From NCBI RefSeq assembly GCF_900591205.1, contig NZ_UUPU01000009.1, forward strand, positions 1 through 62,996: DNA of 62,996 nucleotides. Reading direction: 5' to 3'. The translations under genes were made by a program, and so were the position numbers. This document shows positions 28,959-37,277 of the stretch, piece after piece. The stretch's first letter is position 1, and each line of letters begins with the position of its first letter. The notes below the pieces were generated by a model. It saw only the letters and a list, made by a program, of their open reading frames with translations, made no database searches and was not told the DNA's origin. This DNA is from Pseudomonas viridiflava (GTDB taxonomy: Bacteria; Pseudomonadota; Gammaproteobacteria; Pseudomonadales; Pseudomonadaceae).

Positions 28959-29951
28959 TCAGAAGCTGTGGGCGTAACGCACTTGCACCGCATAGTCCTG
29001 TTTCGAGCGGTTTTCCACGCCCGTTTCCTTGTAGGTGTTGAGCCAGAAGCCCTGACCTTCGCTGATTTTCCAGAACATCCCGGGGCCTATGCCCAGCACT
29101 TTTTCCCGCGAGTCGCTCAACCGGTCACCGTTGATCTGGTCGTCGGTTATCTGCCGGAAGTAATAGCCGTTGATCCCCACCGACACGTTGGGGATGACCT
29201 CGTAGGACGCCGTGAAGTTGGCCCAGGCCGACTGCCCGGCGCGGCTATCGCTCACCGGTTTGCCTTCGAAGGAGTCCTGCGAGCTGCTGGCGGGGTCGCG
29301 GTTCTTGAAGTTGTAGAGGTAATGCAGGCGCCAACTCACCTCCCAACGTGGTGCTGGCATCCAGGTTGCGGCCCAGTAGGGGTTCAGGGAGTAAAAGTTC
29401 GAGCCGGGGTTGAGGTCTTTGTGTTTGTCGTATTTACCGGTGGGCAGGATCGTGTCAAACGCTACCCGCTGCACAAACACCGGACGTCCGTGGGCATCGA
29501 CGATGGGGTCGAATTGAATCTGCGGCCCGACGGTTACGTCGCCCAGCCCGGTGGCGTTGTCTTGCAGCGCTGGTCCGTTGCTGCCAAAGGTGGCATCCAG
29601 TGAAACCACCGGCACCAGCAAGCTCCACCCCAGGTGCGCGCCGCCGCCAATGGTGTCGGGCGAGTAATAGCTGAGTTGGTTGATCAACGTGACGACGTTG
29701 ATTTTGGGGTTATCGAACGCGCTGTTTGCCTTGCCGCTGTTGGTGCGGATGCTGCTGGCGGTGCTGAACTTCAAGTACGTCAGATGGGACAGGCCGGGAG
29801 GCCCGGCAAAACCATCGTAGAAGCTGGTGCCGCCGAGGTTGATGCCACTGGGCTCGGTGACCGAGGGTGCTGGCGGCCCATCGGCTGCGGTCACAACTGA
29901 GGATACGAAGCTGAGCACCAGGCACGCTGGCATGTATTTGAGTGGGCTCAT
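28959..29951 (-). CDS. Outer-membrane transporter, phenol-degradation MetA-like family
   Basis: The 330-residue protein has a signal peptide (cut near VVTAADG, residue 22) and ends in YAVQVRYAHSF, a beta-barrel C-terminal strand. The GGTSFYDGF, LNPGSNFYSLNPYWAATW and GINGYYFRQITDDQING segments are typical of the MetA-pathway phenol-degradation outer-membrane family found in many aromatic operons. It probably lets the hydrophobic aromatic enter. It heads the channel-MFS-oxygenase run. CAATAATAGA just upstream of its start is an Hfq/Crc-like motif. Confidence 0.83.
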   Translation of the reverse strand: MSPLKYMPACLVLSFVSSVVTAADGPPAPSVTEPSGINLGGTSFYDGFAGPPGLSHLTYLKFSTASSIRTNSGKANSAFDNPKINVVTLINQLSYYSPDTIGGGAHLGWSLLVPVVSLDATFGSNGPALQDNATGLGDVTVGPQIQFDPIVDAHGRPVFVQRVAFDTILPTGKYDKHKDLNPGSNFYSLNPYWAATWMPAPRWEVSWRLHYLYNFKNRDPASSSQDSFEGKPVSDSRAGQSAWANFTASYEVIPNVSVGINGYYFRQITDDQINGDRLSDSREKVLGIGPGMFWKISEGQGFWLNTYKETGVENRSKQDYAVQVRYAHSF

Positions 29952-30092
29952 TGGCGTGGCTCTATTATTGGAATTGTGAGCAGAGGGAACTCCCTCGCAC
30001 CATTACCCTAAGTCAAACAACCGCGCCCTACTTGAGCGGTACGGCCAGAGTTGACTGATAGCGCCATAGCGCCAGTGTTAACGCGTTCGCAG

Positions 30093-31031
30093 TCAGCCCA
30101 CGAACCGAAACCCACCCGACAATTTGCTTTTCAAATAACCCACCAACGCACTCACCGACTTCGGCACATGCGGCGAATACGGCCGAATCAAGTAGATCTC
30201 ATCGGCAAATGCGCCCTTGAGCGTCCAGCCCTTGAGCACCTGCACCAGCTTGCCGTCGGCCAGCGCGGCGTGGGCGCTGAAGTCCGGGAGCAGGGCGATG
30301 CCCAGGTGGTTGAGGGCCGAATCGCGCAGGGCTTCACTGTTATTGGTGGAAAAGCTGCCGGCGATAGGCACGGTGACGCGCTCGACGTGTTTGCCGCCGC
30401 GCTCGAAGGTCCATGCCGGCTGATCGGTGCCGCGTGGGTAGTAGAGGCAGTTATGCGCGCTGAGATCGCCGGGTTCGCGAGGCTCGCCGTGGCGTTGCAG
30501 GTAGTTGCGGGTGGCGACCAGCACCGAGCCGGTGTCGCAGAGCTTCCAGGCCACATGGGTTTCCGGCACCTGGAAGCCATGGCGCACCGCCAGGTCGTAG
30601 CCCTCGGCAGCCAGCGAACTCAAGGCGTCCGACACATCCAGTTGAATGCGTACCTGCGGGTACTGCTGCAAAAACTCCGACAGGTGTGGCACCAGTTGCT
30701 GGCGGGCGAACGCCACCGGGGCGGTGAGGCGTACCAGGCCGCGAATCTCGCCGGCCGAGTCGCGTACCGACGAGAAACTGCGGGCGATCTGTTCGTAGGC
30801 GCTGCGCACTTCACGGGTCAACGACAGCCCCGCATCGGTCAGCCGCACACTGCGCGTTGTTCGCGTGACCAGGCGTGTGCCGGTGGCCTTTTCCAGGTCG
30901 GAAATGCGTTGACTCACGGCCGACTTGCTCACGCCGAGGCGTGCGGCGGCGGCGGTGTAGGTGCCTTGTTCTTCCAGTACCGACAACCAGTGGATATGGG
31001 TCCACAAACCCTCGATCTCAGCCTTTTCCAT
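30093..31031 (-). CDS. LysR-family transcriptional regulator
   Basis: The 312-residue regulator has the LysR helix-turn-helix near the N-terminus ([20 protein letters not shown], about residues 23-42) and an effector-binding domain. The ATG at 31031 fits the family start; upstream codons in frame are not conserved. It is divergent from mmsA, 109 bp apart, and probably controls it; the outer-membrane transporter gene lies 141 bp beyond its stop on the same strand. In other pseudomonads a LysR gene of this kind accompanies mmsA in beta-alanine or valine metabolism. Confidence 0.88.
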   Translation of the reverse strand: MEKAEIEGLWTHIHWLSVLEEQGTYTAAAARLGVSKSAVSQRISDLEKATGTRLVTRTTRSVRLTDAGLSLTREVRSAYEQIARSFSSVRDSAGEIRGLVRLTAPVAFARQQLVPHLSEFLQQYPQVRIQLDVSDALSSLAAEGYDLAVRHGFQVPETHVAWKLCDTGSVLVATRNYLQRHGEPREPGDLSAHNCLYYPRGTDQPAWTFERGGKHVERVTVPIAGSFSTNNSEALRDSALNHLGIALLPDFSAHAALADGKLVQVLKGWTLKGAFADEIYLIRPYSPHVPKSVSALVGYLKSKLSGGFRFVG

Positions 31032-31140
31032 AAAGGTATTGTTCGCATACGAGGACAATAAGTTCTGGATTCTGCTCTGGTTTGGAACAAAGCGAAAGCC
31101 TAAGGTTGGGCCCCAACGCTACCCACCTGGATCGACTGCC

Positions 31141-32640
31141 ATGCCTACAACAATCGAGCACTACATCAACGACCAGCGCGTTTCCCGCGATGATCGCTAT
31201 CAGGACGTGTACAACCCGGCTACCGGCGAAAAGACCGGCCGCGTCGCCCTGGCCAGCCGCCAGACCGTCGGTGAAGCCGTCGCCGCCGCCCAGGACGCGT
31301 TCGCCGGTTGGGCCGACACGCCGCCGATCCGCCGCGCCCGCGTGCTGTTCGAATACCTGCACCTGCTGCGTGAACGCAAGGACGACCTGGCGCGCATCAT
31401 CGTTGCCGAACACGGCAAGGTGTTCACCGATGCCCAGGGTGAAGTCGACCGTGGCATCGACATCCTCGAATTTGCCTGCGGCATCCCCAACCTGCTCAAG
31501 GGCGAGCATTCCGATCAGGTTTCCCGTGGCATGGACAACTGGACGATGCGCCAGCCCCTGGGCGTGGTGGCCGGCGTGACGCCGTTCAACTTCCCGGTGA
31601 TGGTGCCGATGTGGATGTACCCGATCGCCATTGCGGCGGGCAACACCTTCATCCTCAAGCCCAGCCCGACCGACCCGAGCGCCTCGCTGTTCATGGCCGA
31701 GCTGCTGCGCGAAGCCGGCCTGCCCAAAGGCGTGTTCAACGTGGTGCAGGGCGACAAGGAAGCGGTGGACGCATTGCTCGAACACCCGGACGTCAAGGCC
31801 GTGAGCTTTGTCGGCTCCACGCCGATTGCGCAATACATCTATGAAACCGGCGCCCGCAACGGCAAGCGCGTGCAAGGTTTGGGCGGCGCGAAAAACCACA
31901 TGGTGGTGATGCCCGACGCAGACATCGAAAAAACCGTCGACGCGCTGATGGGCGCCGCCTACGGCAGTGCCGGTGAACGCTGCATGGCGATTTCGGTGGC
32001 GGTGCTGGTGGGCGATGTGGGTGACAAAGTCATCGCTGCCCTGACCGCGCGCGCCAAGCTTCTGCGCATCACCGATGGCCGCGACCTCAAGGCCGAGATG
32101 GGCCCGATTGTGTCCCGCGCCGCGTTGGAGCGTATCAGCGGCTACATCGAGCAAGGCGTGCAAGCCGGTGCGCAACTGCTGCTCGACGGCCGCGACTACG
32201 TGCCGACCGAAGCGGGCCTGGAAAACGGCTTCTGGCTCGGCGCAACCTTGTTCGACCACGTGACCCAAGAGATGAGCATCTACCGCGAAGAAATCTTCGG
32301 CCCGGTGCTGGCCTGCGTGCGCGTGAATGACTTCGCCGAAGCGATCAAGTTGGTCAACGACCACGAGTTCGGCAACGGCGTGAGCTGCTTCACCCGCGAC
32401 GGCAACATTGCCCGCGAGTTTGCGCGGCGGATCGAAGTGGGCATGGTCGGCATCAACGTGCCGATCCCGGTGCCGATGGCCTGGCACGGCTTTGGCGGCT
32501 GGAAGAAGAGCCTGTTTGGCGACATGCATGCCTACGGCACCGAGGGCGTGCGCTTCTACACCAAGCAGAAGTCGATCATGCAGCGCTGGTCGGAGAGCAT
32601 CGAGCAGGGCGCGGAGTTTGCGATGCCGGTGTCCAAATAA
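31141..32640 (+). CDS. mmsA: CoA-acylating methylmalonate-semialdehyde dehydrogenase
   Basis: The 499-residue enzyme has N150 in TPFNFPVM and the nucleophile C281 in [12 protein letters not shown]. The usual ALDH base is replaced by the GLGGAKNH segment, which is the signature of the CoA-acylating MmsA/IolA group; these convert methylmalonate or malonate semialdehyde to propionyl- or acetyl-CoA. It acts in valine, inositol, thymine or beta-alanine breakdown. No aminotransferase or mmsB is adjacent, so its pathway here is open. It is followed by a REP pair that can act as a terminator. Confidence 0.92.
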   Translation: MPTTIEHYINDQRVSRDDRYQDVYNPATGEKTGRVALASRQTVGEAVAAAQDAFAGWADTPPIRRARVLFEYLHLLRERKDDLARIIVAEHGKVFTDAQGEVDRGIDILEFACGIPNLLKGEHSDQVSRGMDNWTMRQPLGVVAGVTPFNFPVMVPMWMYPIAIAAGNTFILKPSPTDPSASLFMAELLREAGLPKGVFNVVQGDKEAVDALLEHPDVKAVSFVGSTPIAQYIYETGARNGKRVQGLGGAKNHMVVMPDADIEKTVDALMGAAYGSAGERCMAISVAVLVGDVGDKVIAALTARAKLLRITDGRDLKAEMGPIVSRAALERISGYIEQGVQAGAQLLLDGRDYVPTEAGLENGFWLGATLFDHVTQEMSIYREEIFGPVLACVRVNDFAEAIKLVNDHEFGNGVSCFTRDGNIAREFARRIEVGMVGINVPIPVPMAWHGFGGWKKSLFGDMHAYGTEGVRFYTKQKSIMQRWSESIEQGAEFAMPVSK

Positions 32641-32660
32641 CTCAAGGCTGTAGGTGATCC

Positions 32661-32758
32661 AATGTGGGAGCGGGCTTGCCCGCGATGGGGGAGTGTCAGT
32701 CAACCTGTTTGGCACTGATAGACCGCCATCGCAGGCAAGCCAGCTCCCACATTTTTTT
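32661..32758. repeat. REP pair of the GTGGGAGC class with T run after mmsA
   Basis: TGTGGGAGCGGGCTTGCC (about 32663) and GGCAAGCCAGCTCCCACA (about 32733) face each other across a short spacer and can form a long stem. Seven T residues follow, so it may also terminate mmsA transcription. Confidence 0.8.
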
Positions 32759-32855
32759 GAGCGTGTTCAGGCCATTGCCTCTGCGGGCTCTGTTTAGCCT
32801 CCTTTTACGAATCATGACAAAAGGCCAGCGCCTACAGATTATTTTCGATCACGTG

Positions 32856-32898
32856 TTGACGGCAAAATCAATGTCGAATACTGTATATAAACACAGTG
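32856..32898 (+). promoter_or_regulatory. SOS (LexA) box overlapping the pectin lyase promoter
   Basis: TACTGTATATAAACACAGTG (32879-32898) fits the CTGT-N8-ACAG LexA operator (CTGT 32881-32884, ACAG 32893-32896). A TTGACG -35 box lies at 32856-32861, 17 bp before TACTGT used as the -10, so LexA would cover the promoter. DNA-damage induction is established for pectin lyases of soft-rot bacteria including P. marginalis; LexA binding here is inferred. Confidence 0.75.
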
Positions 32899-32936
32899 TT
32901 TAAGCGCTGATCGACCAACACCCGGCAACCTCAGCC

Positions 32937-33006
32937 ATGCCAAACACTGTGTGCAAGTTAACGGATTAACTTGATGCACAGGCTCGTCAACCCGAGCCGT
33001 TTTTAT
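32937..33006 (+). promoter_or_regulatory. Structured leader: two hairpins, the second terminator-like
   Basis: Between the SOS box and the lyase start lie two tandem hairpins. The first pairs GTGCAAGTTAA with TTAACTTG-GCAC around a CGGA loop (32951-32979, with a 2-nt bulge). The second pairs GGCTCG with CGAGCC (32981-32998) and runs into GTTTTTATTT, as a weak intrinsic terminator would. A 10-codon frame (ATG 32937, stop in the first hairpin) is present without a clear ribosome-binding site. Attenuation, antitermination or a short SOS-controlled RNA are possible. Confidence 0.5.
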
Positions 33007-33023
33007 TTATAGAGAGGGAACTC

Positions 33024-33962
33024 ATGTCTTATCCAGAAAGCAAACTCACCGGCCTGACCGGTTTCGCCCTTGCGGCAAAAGTCACCGGCGGCTGGTCTGG
33101 CCAGGTGGTCAGTATCACCACGCTGGATCAACTCAAGGCCAATATTGGTGACACCACCCCTCGGGTGCTGGTGATCAACAGTAATATCTCGGCCTCGAGC
33201 CTGACCAAAGTGAACATGGGCGCCAACAAGACCCTGATTGGTTCCTTCCAGAACCGTACCCTGGAGAATATTCACCTGCGTGCCACCGCGCAGTCGCAGA
33301 ACATTATTTTGCAGAATATTATCTTCAAGCATTCGGCAAGTATTAAGGCCAATGACGATATTCAGGTCTACCTGAACTACGGCAGTAAATACTGGATTGA
33401 CCATTGCTCTTTTGTCGGGCACACCTGGTCCACCACGGACGGCAGTGAAGACAAACTGGTGTATATCGGTGAAAAGGCCGACTACGCCACCATCAGCAAC
33501 TGCTTCTTCGGCAATCACAAATATGGTCTGATTTTCGGTCACCCGGCGGATGACAATAAGGCAGAGTTCAATGGTTACCCGCGCCTCACGCTGTGCCATA
33601 ACCGCTTCGACAACATGGAAGTGCGTGCGCCCGGTTTGATGCGCTACGGTTATTTCCATGTGTACAACAACTACATCAATAACTTCCACCTCGGTTTTAC
33701 CCTGGCGCAGAACGCCAACATTCTTTCCGAAAGCAATTACTTCGGCGAGGGTAGCCAGAATAAAGGCATGTTGGACGATAAAGGCAACGGTACGTTTACC
33801 GACATCGGCAGTGTGCCTGCGATCACTAACCAGAAGTCGCCAAAAGCACAGTGGACGGCAACTTCCAACTACGCTTACACCCTGAAGACTGCGGCGCAAG
33901 CCAAGGACTTTACGCAGAAGAATGCCGGGGCCCAGGCTGCGGCGCTGGTGTTCGGTAGTTGA
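33024..33962 (+). CDS. Pectin/pectate lyase, polysaccharide lyase family 1
   Basis: The 312-residue protein is a right-handed beta-helix lyase. The WIDHCSF motif (about residue 119), DGSEDKLVYI, and RAPGLMRYGYFHVYNNYI (the conserved R-x-P-x-x-R region with the catalytic arginine) place it in family PL1. The length, and an N-terminus without a signal peptide (MSYPESKLTG), recall the pectin lyase of P. marginalis. Pectin or pectate specificity is not certain. GAGAGGGA precedes the start. The gene is richer in A+T than its neighbours, a sign of possible transfer. It is controlled by the upstream SOS box and leader. Confidence 0.85.
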   Translation: MSYPESKLTGLTGFALAAKVTGGWSGQVVSITTLDQLKANIGDTTPRVLVINSNISASSLTKVNMGANKTLIGSFQNRTLENIHLRATAQSQNIILQNIIFKHSASIKANDDIQVYLNYGSKYWIDHCSFVGHTWSTTDGSEDKLVYIGEKADYATISNCFFGNHKYGLIFGHPADDNKAEFNGYPRLTLCHNRFDNMEVRAPGLMRYGYFHVYNNYINNFHLGFTLAQNANILSESNYFGEGSQNKGMLDDKGNGTFTDIGSVPAITNQKSPKAQWTATSNYAYTLKTAAQAKDFTQKNAGAQAAALVFGS

Positions 33963-34002
33963 TTAGCTAGCTGTCTACCGAGCAGTCATTTATTACAGGT
34001 GC

Positions 34003-34035
34003 CACTGTATTTATATCAAGGATATAAATACAGTG
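34003..34035 (+). terminator. Long perfect hairpin after the pectin lyase gene
   Basis: CACTGTATTTATATC and GATATAAATACAGTG form a perfect 15-bp stem with a 3-nt AAG loop. It lies 40 bp past the lyase stop. There is only a weak T-rich tail (CCTTTGTAATTT), so it may terminate transcription or protect the lyase mRNA. Confidence 0.55.
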
Positions 34036-34214
34036 ATGGCCTTTGTAATTTAAATAATTCTTCATGTTGCGATAAGCTGGCTTGCATGTTAAACCTTGTT
34101 TTGCACTTGCAGAGCCAACTATCTCTTGCTCTTTCAGTTCGCCATTAAATGGCTGGCTGTTAGGTGCTATTTAATCTTCGCTTGTCACTAAAGCGTCAGT
34201 AAAAGGACATCATC

Positions 34215-35465
34215 ATGAAACATGCGAATCACACTCCCACTCGCTGGACACGGGCCGATGCGCTGAAAGTTAATGAGAATGACCCGACGACCACACAGCC
34301 GTTAGTGAGTCCTGACTTTCCTGTCATGAGTGACACGGTGTTTATTTGGGACACCATGCCCTTGCGTGAGTTGGACGGCACGGTGGTATCGGTTAATGGC
34401 TGGTCGGTGATCTTCACCCTGACCGCTGACCGTCGTCCCCATGATCCACAATTTATCAATGCCGACGGCCGTTACGACATTAAGCGCGACTGGGAAGACC
34501 GCCATGGCCATGCGCGTATCTGCTACTGGTATTCGCGCACCGGCAAGGACTGGATCTTCGGTGGCCGCGTGATGGCCGAAGGGGTTTCACCGACCACGCG
34601 GGAATGGGCGGGTACGCCGATCCTGTTGAATAACAACGGCGATATCGACTTGTACTACACCTGTGTCACACCGGGCGCCACGATTGCCAAAGTCAGGGGC
34701 CAGGTTGTCACTTCGGACACCGGTGTGACCCTGCAGGGTTTTGATCAGGTCAAATCGTTGTTCGATGCCGACGGCACCTATTACCAAACCGAAGCACAGA
34801 ATGCGACGTGGAACTTTCGCGATCCCAGCCCCTTTATCGACCCTGACGATGGCAAGTTGTACATGGTGTTTGAAGGCAATGTGGCCGGCGAGCGTGGGAC
34901 TCACGAAGTGGGCCCGAACGAAATCGGCCTGGTGCCACCGGGGCATGAGGACGTGGGCGGTGCCCGCTACCAAGTGGGTTGCATCGGCATTGCCGTGGCC
35001 AAGGACCTCAACGGTGACGAATGGGAAATCCTGCCGCCGCTGGTGACTGCCGTGGGGGTGAATGACCAGACCGAACGGCCGCATTATGTGTTTCAGGACA
35101 ACAAGTATTACCTGTTCACCATCAGCCACAAGTTCACCTATGCGGACGGCGTGACCGGGCCGGATGGCGTGTATGGGTTTGTCAGCGATCACCTGTTCGG
35201 CCCCTATGCGCTGATGAATGCGTCGGGGCTGGTACTCGGCAACCCGCCTTCGCAGCCGTTCCAGACCTACTCTCATTGCGTGATGCCCAACGGCCTGGTG
35301 ACCTCGTTTATCGACAGCGTGCCCACCACCGGTGATGACTACCGCATCGGCGGCACCGAAGCGCCGACGGTTCGGATTGTATTGAAGGGCGATCGCTCGT
35401 TTGTGCAGGAGGCTTACGACTACGGCTATATTCCGGCGATGCGGGATGTGGTGTTGAGCCAGTGA
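34215..35465 (+). CDS. lsc: Levansucrase, glycoside hydrolase family 68
   Basis: The 416-residue enzyme splits sucrose and polymerises fructose to levan outside the cell. Catalytic residues are clear: nucleophile D46 in VFIWDTMPL, transition-state aspartate D203 in FRDPSPF and acid/base E287 in TERPHYVF. It closely resembles LscB/LscC of P. syringae from the [16 protein letters not shown] segment onward but has a shorter N-terminus. There is no classical signal peptide, as in other Pseudomonas levansucrases. AAAGGA precedes the start. P. syringae lsc genes depend on a phage-associated promoter element; whether the AT-rich 34036-34214 leader holds one cannot be judged here. Confidence 0.95.
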   Translation: MKHANHTPTRWTRADALKVNENDPTTTQPLVSPDFPVMSDTVFIWDTMPLRELDGTVVSVNGWSVIFTLTADRRPHDPQFINADGRYDIKRDWEDRHGHARICYWYSRTGKDWIFGGRVMAEGVSPTTREWAGTPILLNNNGDIDLYYTCVTPGATIAKVRGQVVTSDTGVTLQGFDQVKSLFDADGTYYQTEAQNATWNFRDPSPFIDPDDGKLYMVFEGNVAGERGTHEVGPNEIGLVPPGHEDVGGARYQVGCIGIAVAKDLNGDEWEILPPLVTAVGVNDQTERPHYVFQDNKYYLFTISHKFTYADGVTGPDGVYGFVSDHLFGPYALMNASGLVLGNPPSQPFQTYSHCVMPNGLVTSFIDSVPTTGDDYRIGGTEAPTVRIVLKGDRSFVQEAYDYGYIPAMRDVVLSQ

Positions 35466-35496
35466 AATCCTACTCAGGACAAGTCAGTCCTCTATA

Positions 35497-35527
35497 AAAA
35501 AAGCCACTCGGAGGAGTGGCTTTTTTA
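35497..35527. terminator. Bidirectional Rho-independent terminator
   Basis: AAGCCACTC-GGAG-GAGTGGCTT has A residues on one side and T residues on the other. It serves both the levansucrase gene and the convergent lipoprotein gene. Confidence 0.93.
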
Positions 35528-35530
35528 CGG

Positions 35531-37033
35531 CTATTTTTTGATTTCGTAATTGATCGTTTGTGGCAGCACTTTCTTCCCCACATTGTAAAACGCGTGCATT
35601 TCATAGCTGCCTGCCACACGTGCCGCGGCCCCGATGTTAAAACAGGTGTTGTTGGTCGTCACTTTATCCTTGTTTCTGGTGACGCTGTTGGTCGGCACTT
35701 GTTGCGGCACCCCATTGTCATCCAGGCGGTAAAAAATGGCGGTCACTTCGGTAACGGTGCGCGCGTGATACACGCAGTACTCGCCGTCAGTAGTGGTGGG
35801 GGCAAATTCACCGGTAGCGGTCAAGGGAGAAACGAAGACAACGCCGGAACTGTTCAGCACTTCGGCCTCCCGGGCCGCTTCCAGTGCTTGTCTCGCCGTC
35901 TGATAGTTCTGGCTGAAGGCAAGCGGGCCACCGCGAACCTTGATCATGTTCTGGACAGCGAGTTCTGCCTGGGTCAGCGCTTTGCGTTTTTGCCAGAGTG
36001 AGGCGTCGCCGCCCTTGACGATGGACAGCGCCAGCCAGGTCTTGTCAACGAAGGGTACAGGCTCGGCACCCGTTGCATGCTGGGTGAGTTGGTGATTGGA
36101 GTAATCCAGGTCTTTCCTGTTGACGTCTGCCAATGCCACACCATCGGGCGTATCCGCCAAGCCACGGCGCACGGCCGCAGGCACCAGCATGACGATATCG
36201 CCGATCCAGGCGAAGGGATTGTACGGGCTGTCTGCCGCTACCATCCGTCCATAGCAATTGGCCGGCACGCAGTGTTCCTTGTTGATCAGCACATAGTCGC
36301 CGATGTTCAAGGGGATGTAGGAGCCGTTATTTCTAATATTGGCCAGTTGCCCGGAATTACCGGTGAAGTTGATGTCGATCTCCATGACCACATCATCTTT
36401 GTTCAAACTCAGCAGGCTTTTGGCAATTTCCTTGGCGAACACCTGTTCGGCCGCGGTGACGGGGTTGGCCAGGGACAAGGTCTGGGTGACGGACTGGATA
36501 AAGTCGAGGAACGCCGCAGAGTTTTGATTCTCGCCCTGATCGTATTCCAACACGGTCAGTTTCATGTTGAGGTGGTCGGATTCGAGGGTTTTCGGGCCGT
36601 AGAGCAGTTTGTTGAGGAAGGGCGTACCGGCTTTGTCGGACACGCCGAAGTAGGGGCCGAGTACACGAGTAACGGTATCGGACGCGGAACCGTCGTTGAC
36701 CTCGGTGAACTCGGCCACAACGATCACCTCGTTCACGCCCCCCGTATCCTTCAGGTACTTGAAATAGCCATCGCTCAAGTAGATGGCAAACACATCGTCG
36801 CTGGCTTTGTCGCCGCCAGCTTTGTGCACGGTCAACAGTGGGTCGATATTATTGGTGAACAGGGTCGTTTCGAAGCCTTGTCTGCCCTCGGCGTTGGGTG
36901 CGGAAGCGGGGTTGTCGGCTTTGCGATAGACCTGCGTTGTGCCTGTTGGCACCGCGATGCAACTGGCCAGCAGCGTACAGGCGATCATCACAAAGAGGGC
37001 GCGCCAGTCGCGGCCATGATCGGAAAGATTCAT
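35531..37033 (-). CDS. Uncharacterised lipoprotein
   Basis: The 500-residue protein has a lipoprotein signal ending LLASC, with C25 as the lipidated residue. The rest shows no family I recognise. It contains mixed beta-rich stretches (DVFAIYLSDGYFKYL, NEVIVVAEFTEV), a hydrophobic stretch around WIGDIVMLVPAAV, and a C-terminal beta-rich part with two cysteines (EYCVYHART and NTCFNIG). A strong GGAGGAG site precedes the ATG. It is divergent, across 244 bp, from another large lipoprotein gene with a phospholipase-A2-like motif, which suggests a joint role at the cell surface; this is inference from position only. Confidence 0.8.
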   Translation of the reverse strand: MNLSDHGRDWRALFVMIACTLLASCIAVPTGTTQVYRKADNPASAPNAEGRQGFETTLFTNNIDPLLTVHKAGGDKASDDVFAIYLSDGYFKYLKDTGGVNEVIVVAEFTEVNDGSASDTVTRVLGPYFGVSDKAGTPFLNKLLYGPKTLESDHLNMKLTVLEYDQGENQNSAAFLDFIQSVTQTLSLANPVTAAEQVFAKEIAKSLLSLNKDDVVMEIDINFTGNSGQLANIRNNGSYIPLNIGDYVLINKEHCVPANCYGRMVAADSPYNPFAWIGDIVMLVPAAVRRGLADTPDGVALADVNRKDLDYSNHQLTQHATGAEPVPFVDKTWLALSIVKGGDASLWQKRKALTQAELAVQNMIKVRGGPLAFSQNYQTARQALEAAREAEVLNSSGVVFVSPLTATGEFAPTTTDGEYCVYHARTVTEVTAIFYRLDDNGVPQQVPTNSVTRNKDKVTTNNTCFNIGAAARVAGSYEMHAFYNVGKKVLPQTINYEIKK

Positions 37034-37277
37034 CTCCCACTCCTCCTTGAATCAGCATGGCATCAAAATGATGGCGCCTGTCAATTTTGGCAAGTGTAGG
37101 ACGGGTTGTAAAAAGTGCAAATTCGGATGTTTGTACATGCCTGTGCACTTGCAGAGTTTGGTTCTGTGAGCTTTGCTGATCGACAGGGTAGCGCGCAGTT
37201 GCCCGGTTGCGTTACGCATGAGCGTAGTGGATGGCCCTTCCAGCTCATAGGCCCGAGTCTCAGGAAGGTGTTCAATC

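Noticed and set aside
31018..32715. Open frame of about 565 codons antisense to mmsA
   Set aside because: Its product is rich in His, Arg, Ala and Gly with no recognisable domain, and the opposite strand encodes a complete dehydrogenase with catalytic residues. Such frames are expected opposite GC-rich genes.
34215..35465. Beta-fructofuranosidase instead of levansucrase
   Set aside because: The close match to Pseudomonas Lsc proteins across the whole chain, including the GH68 catalytic triad context, favours levansucrase.
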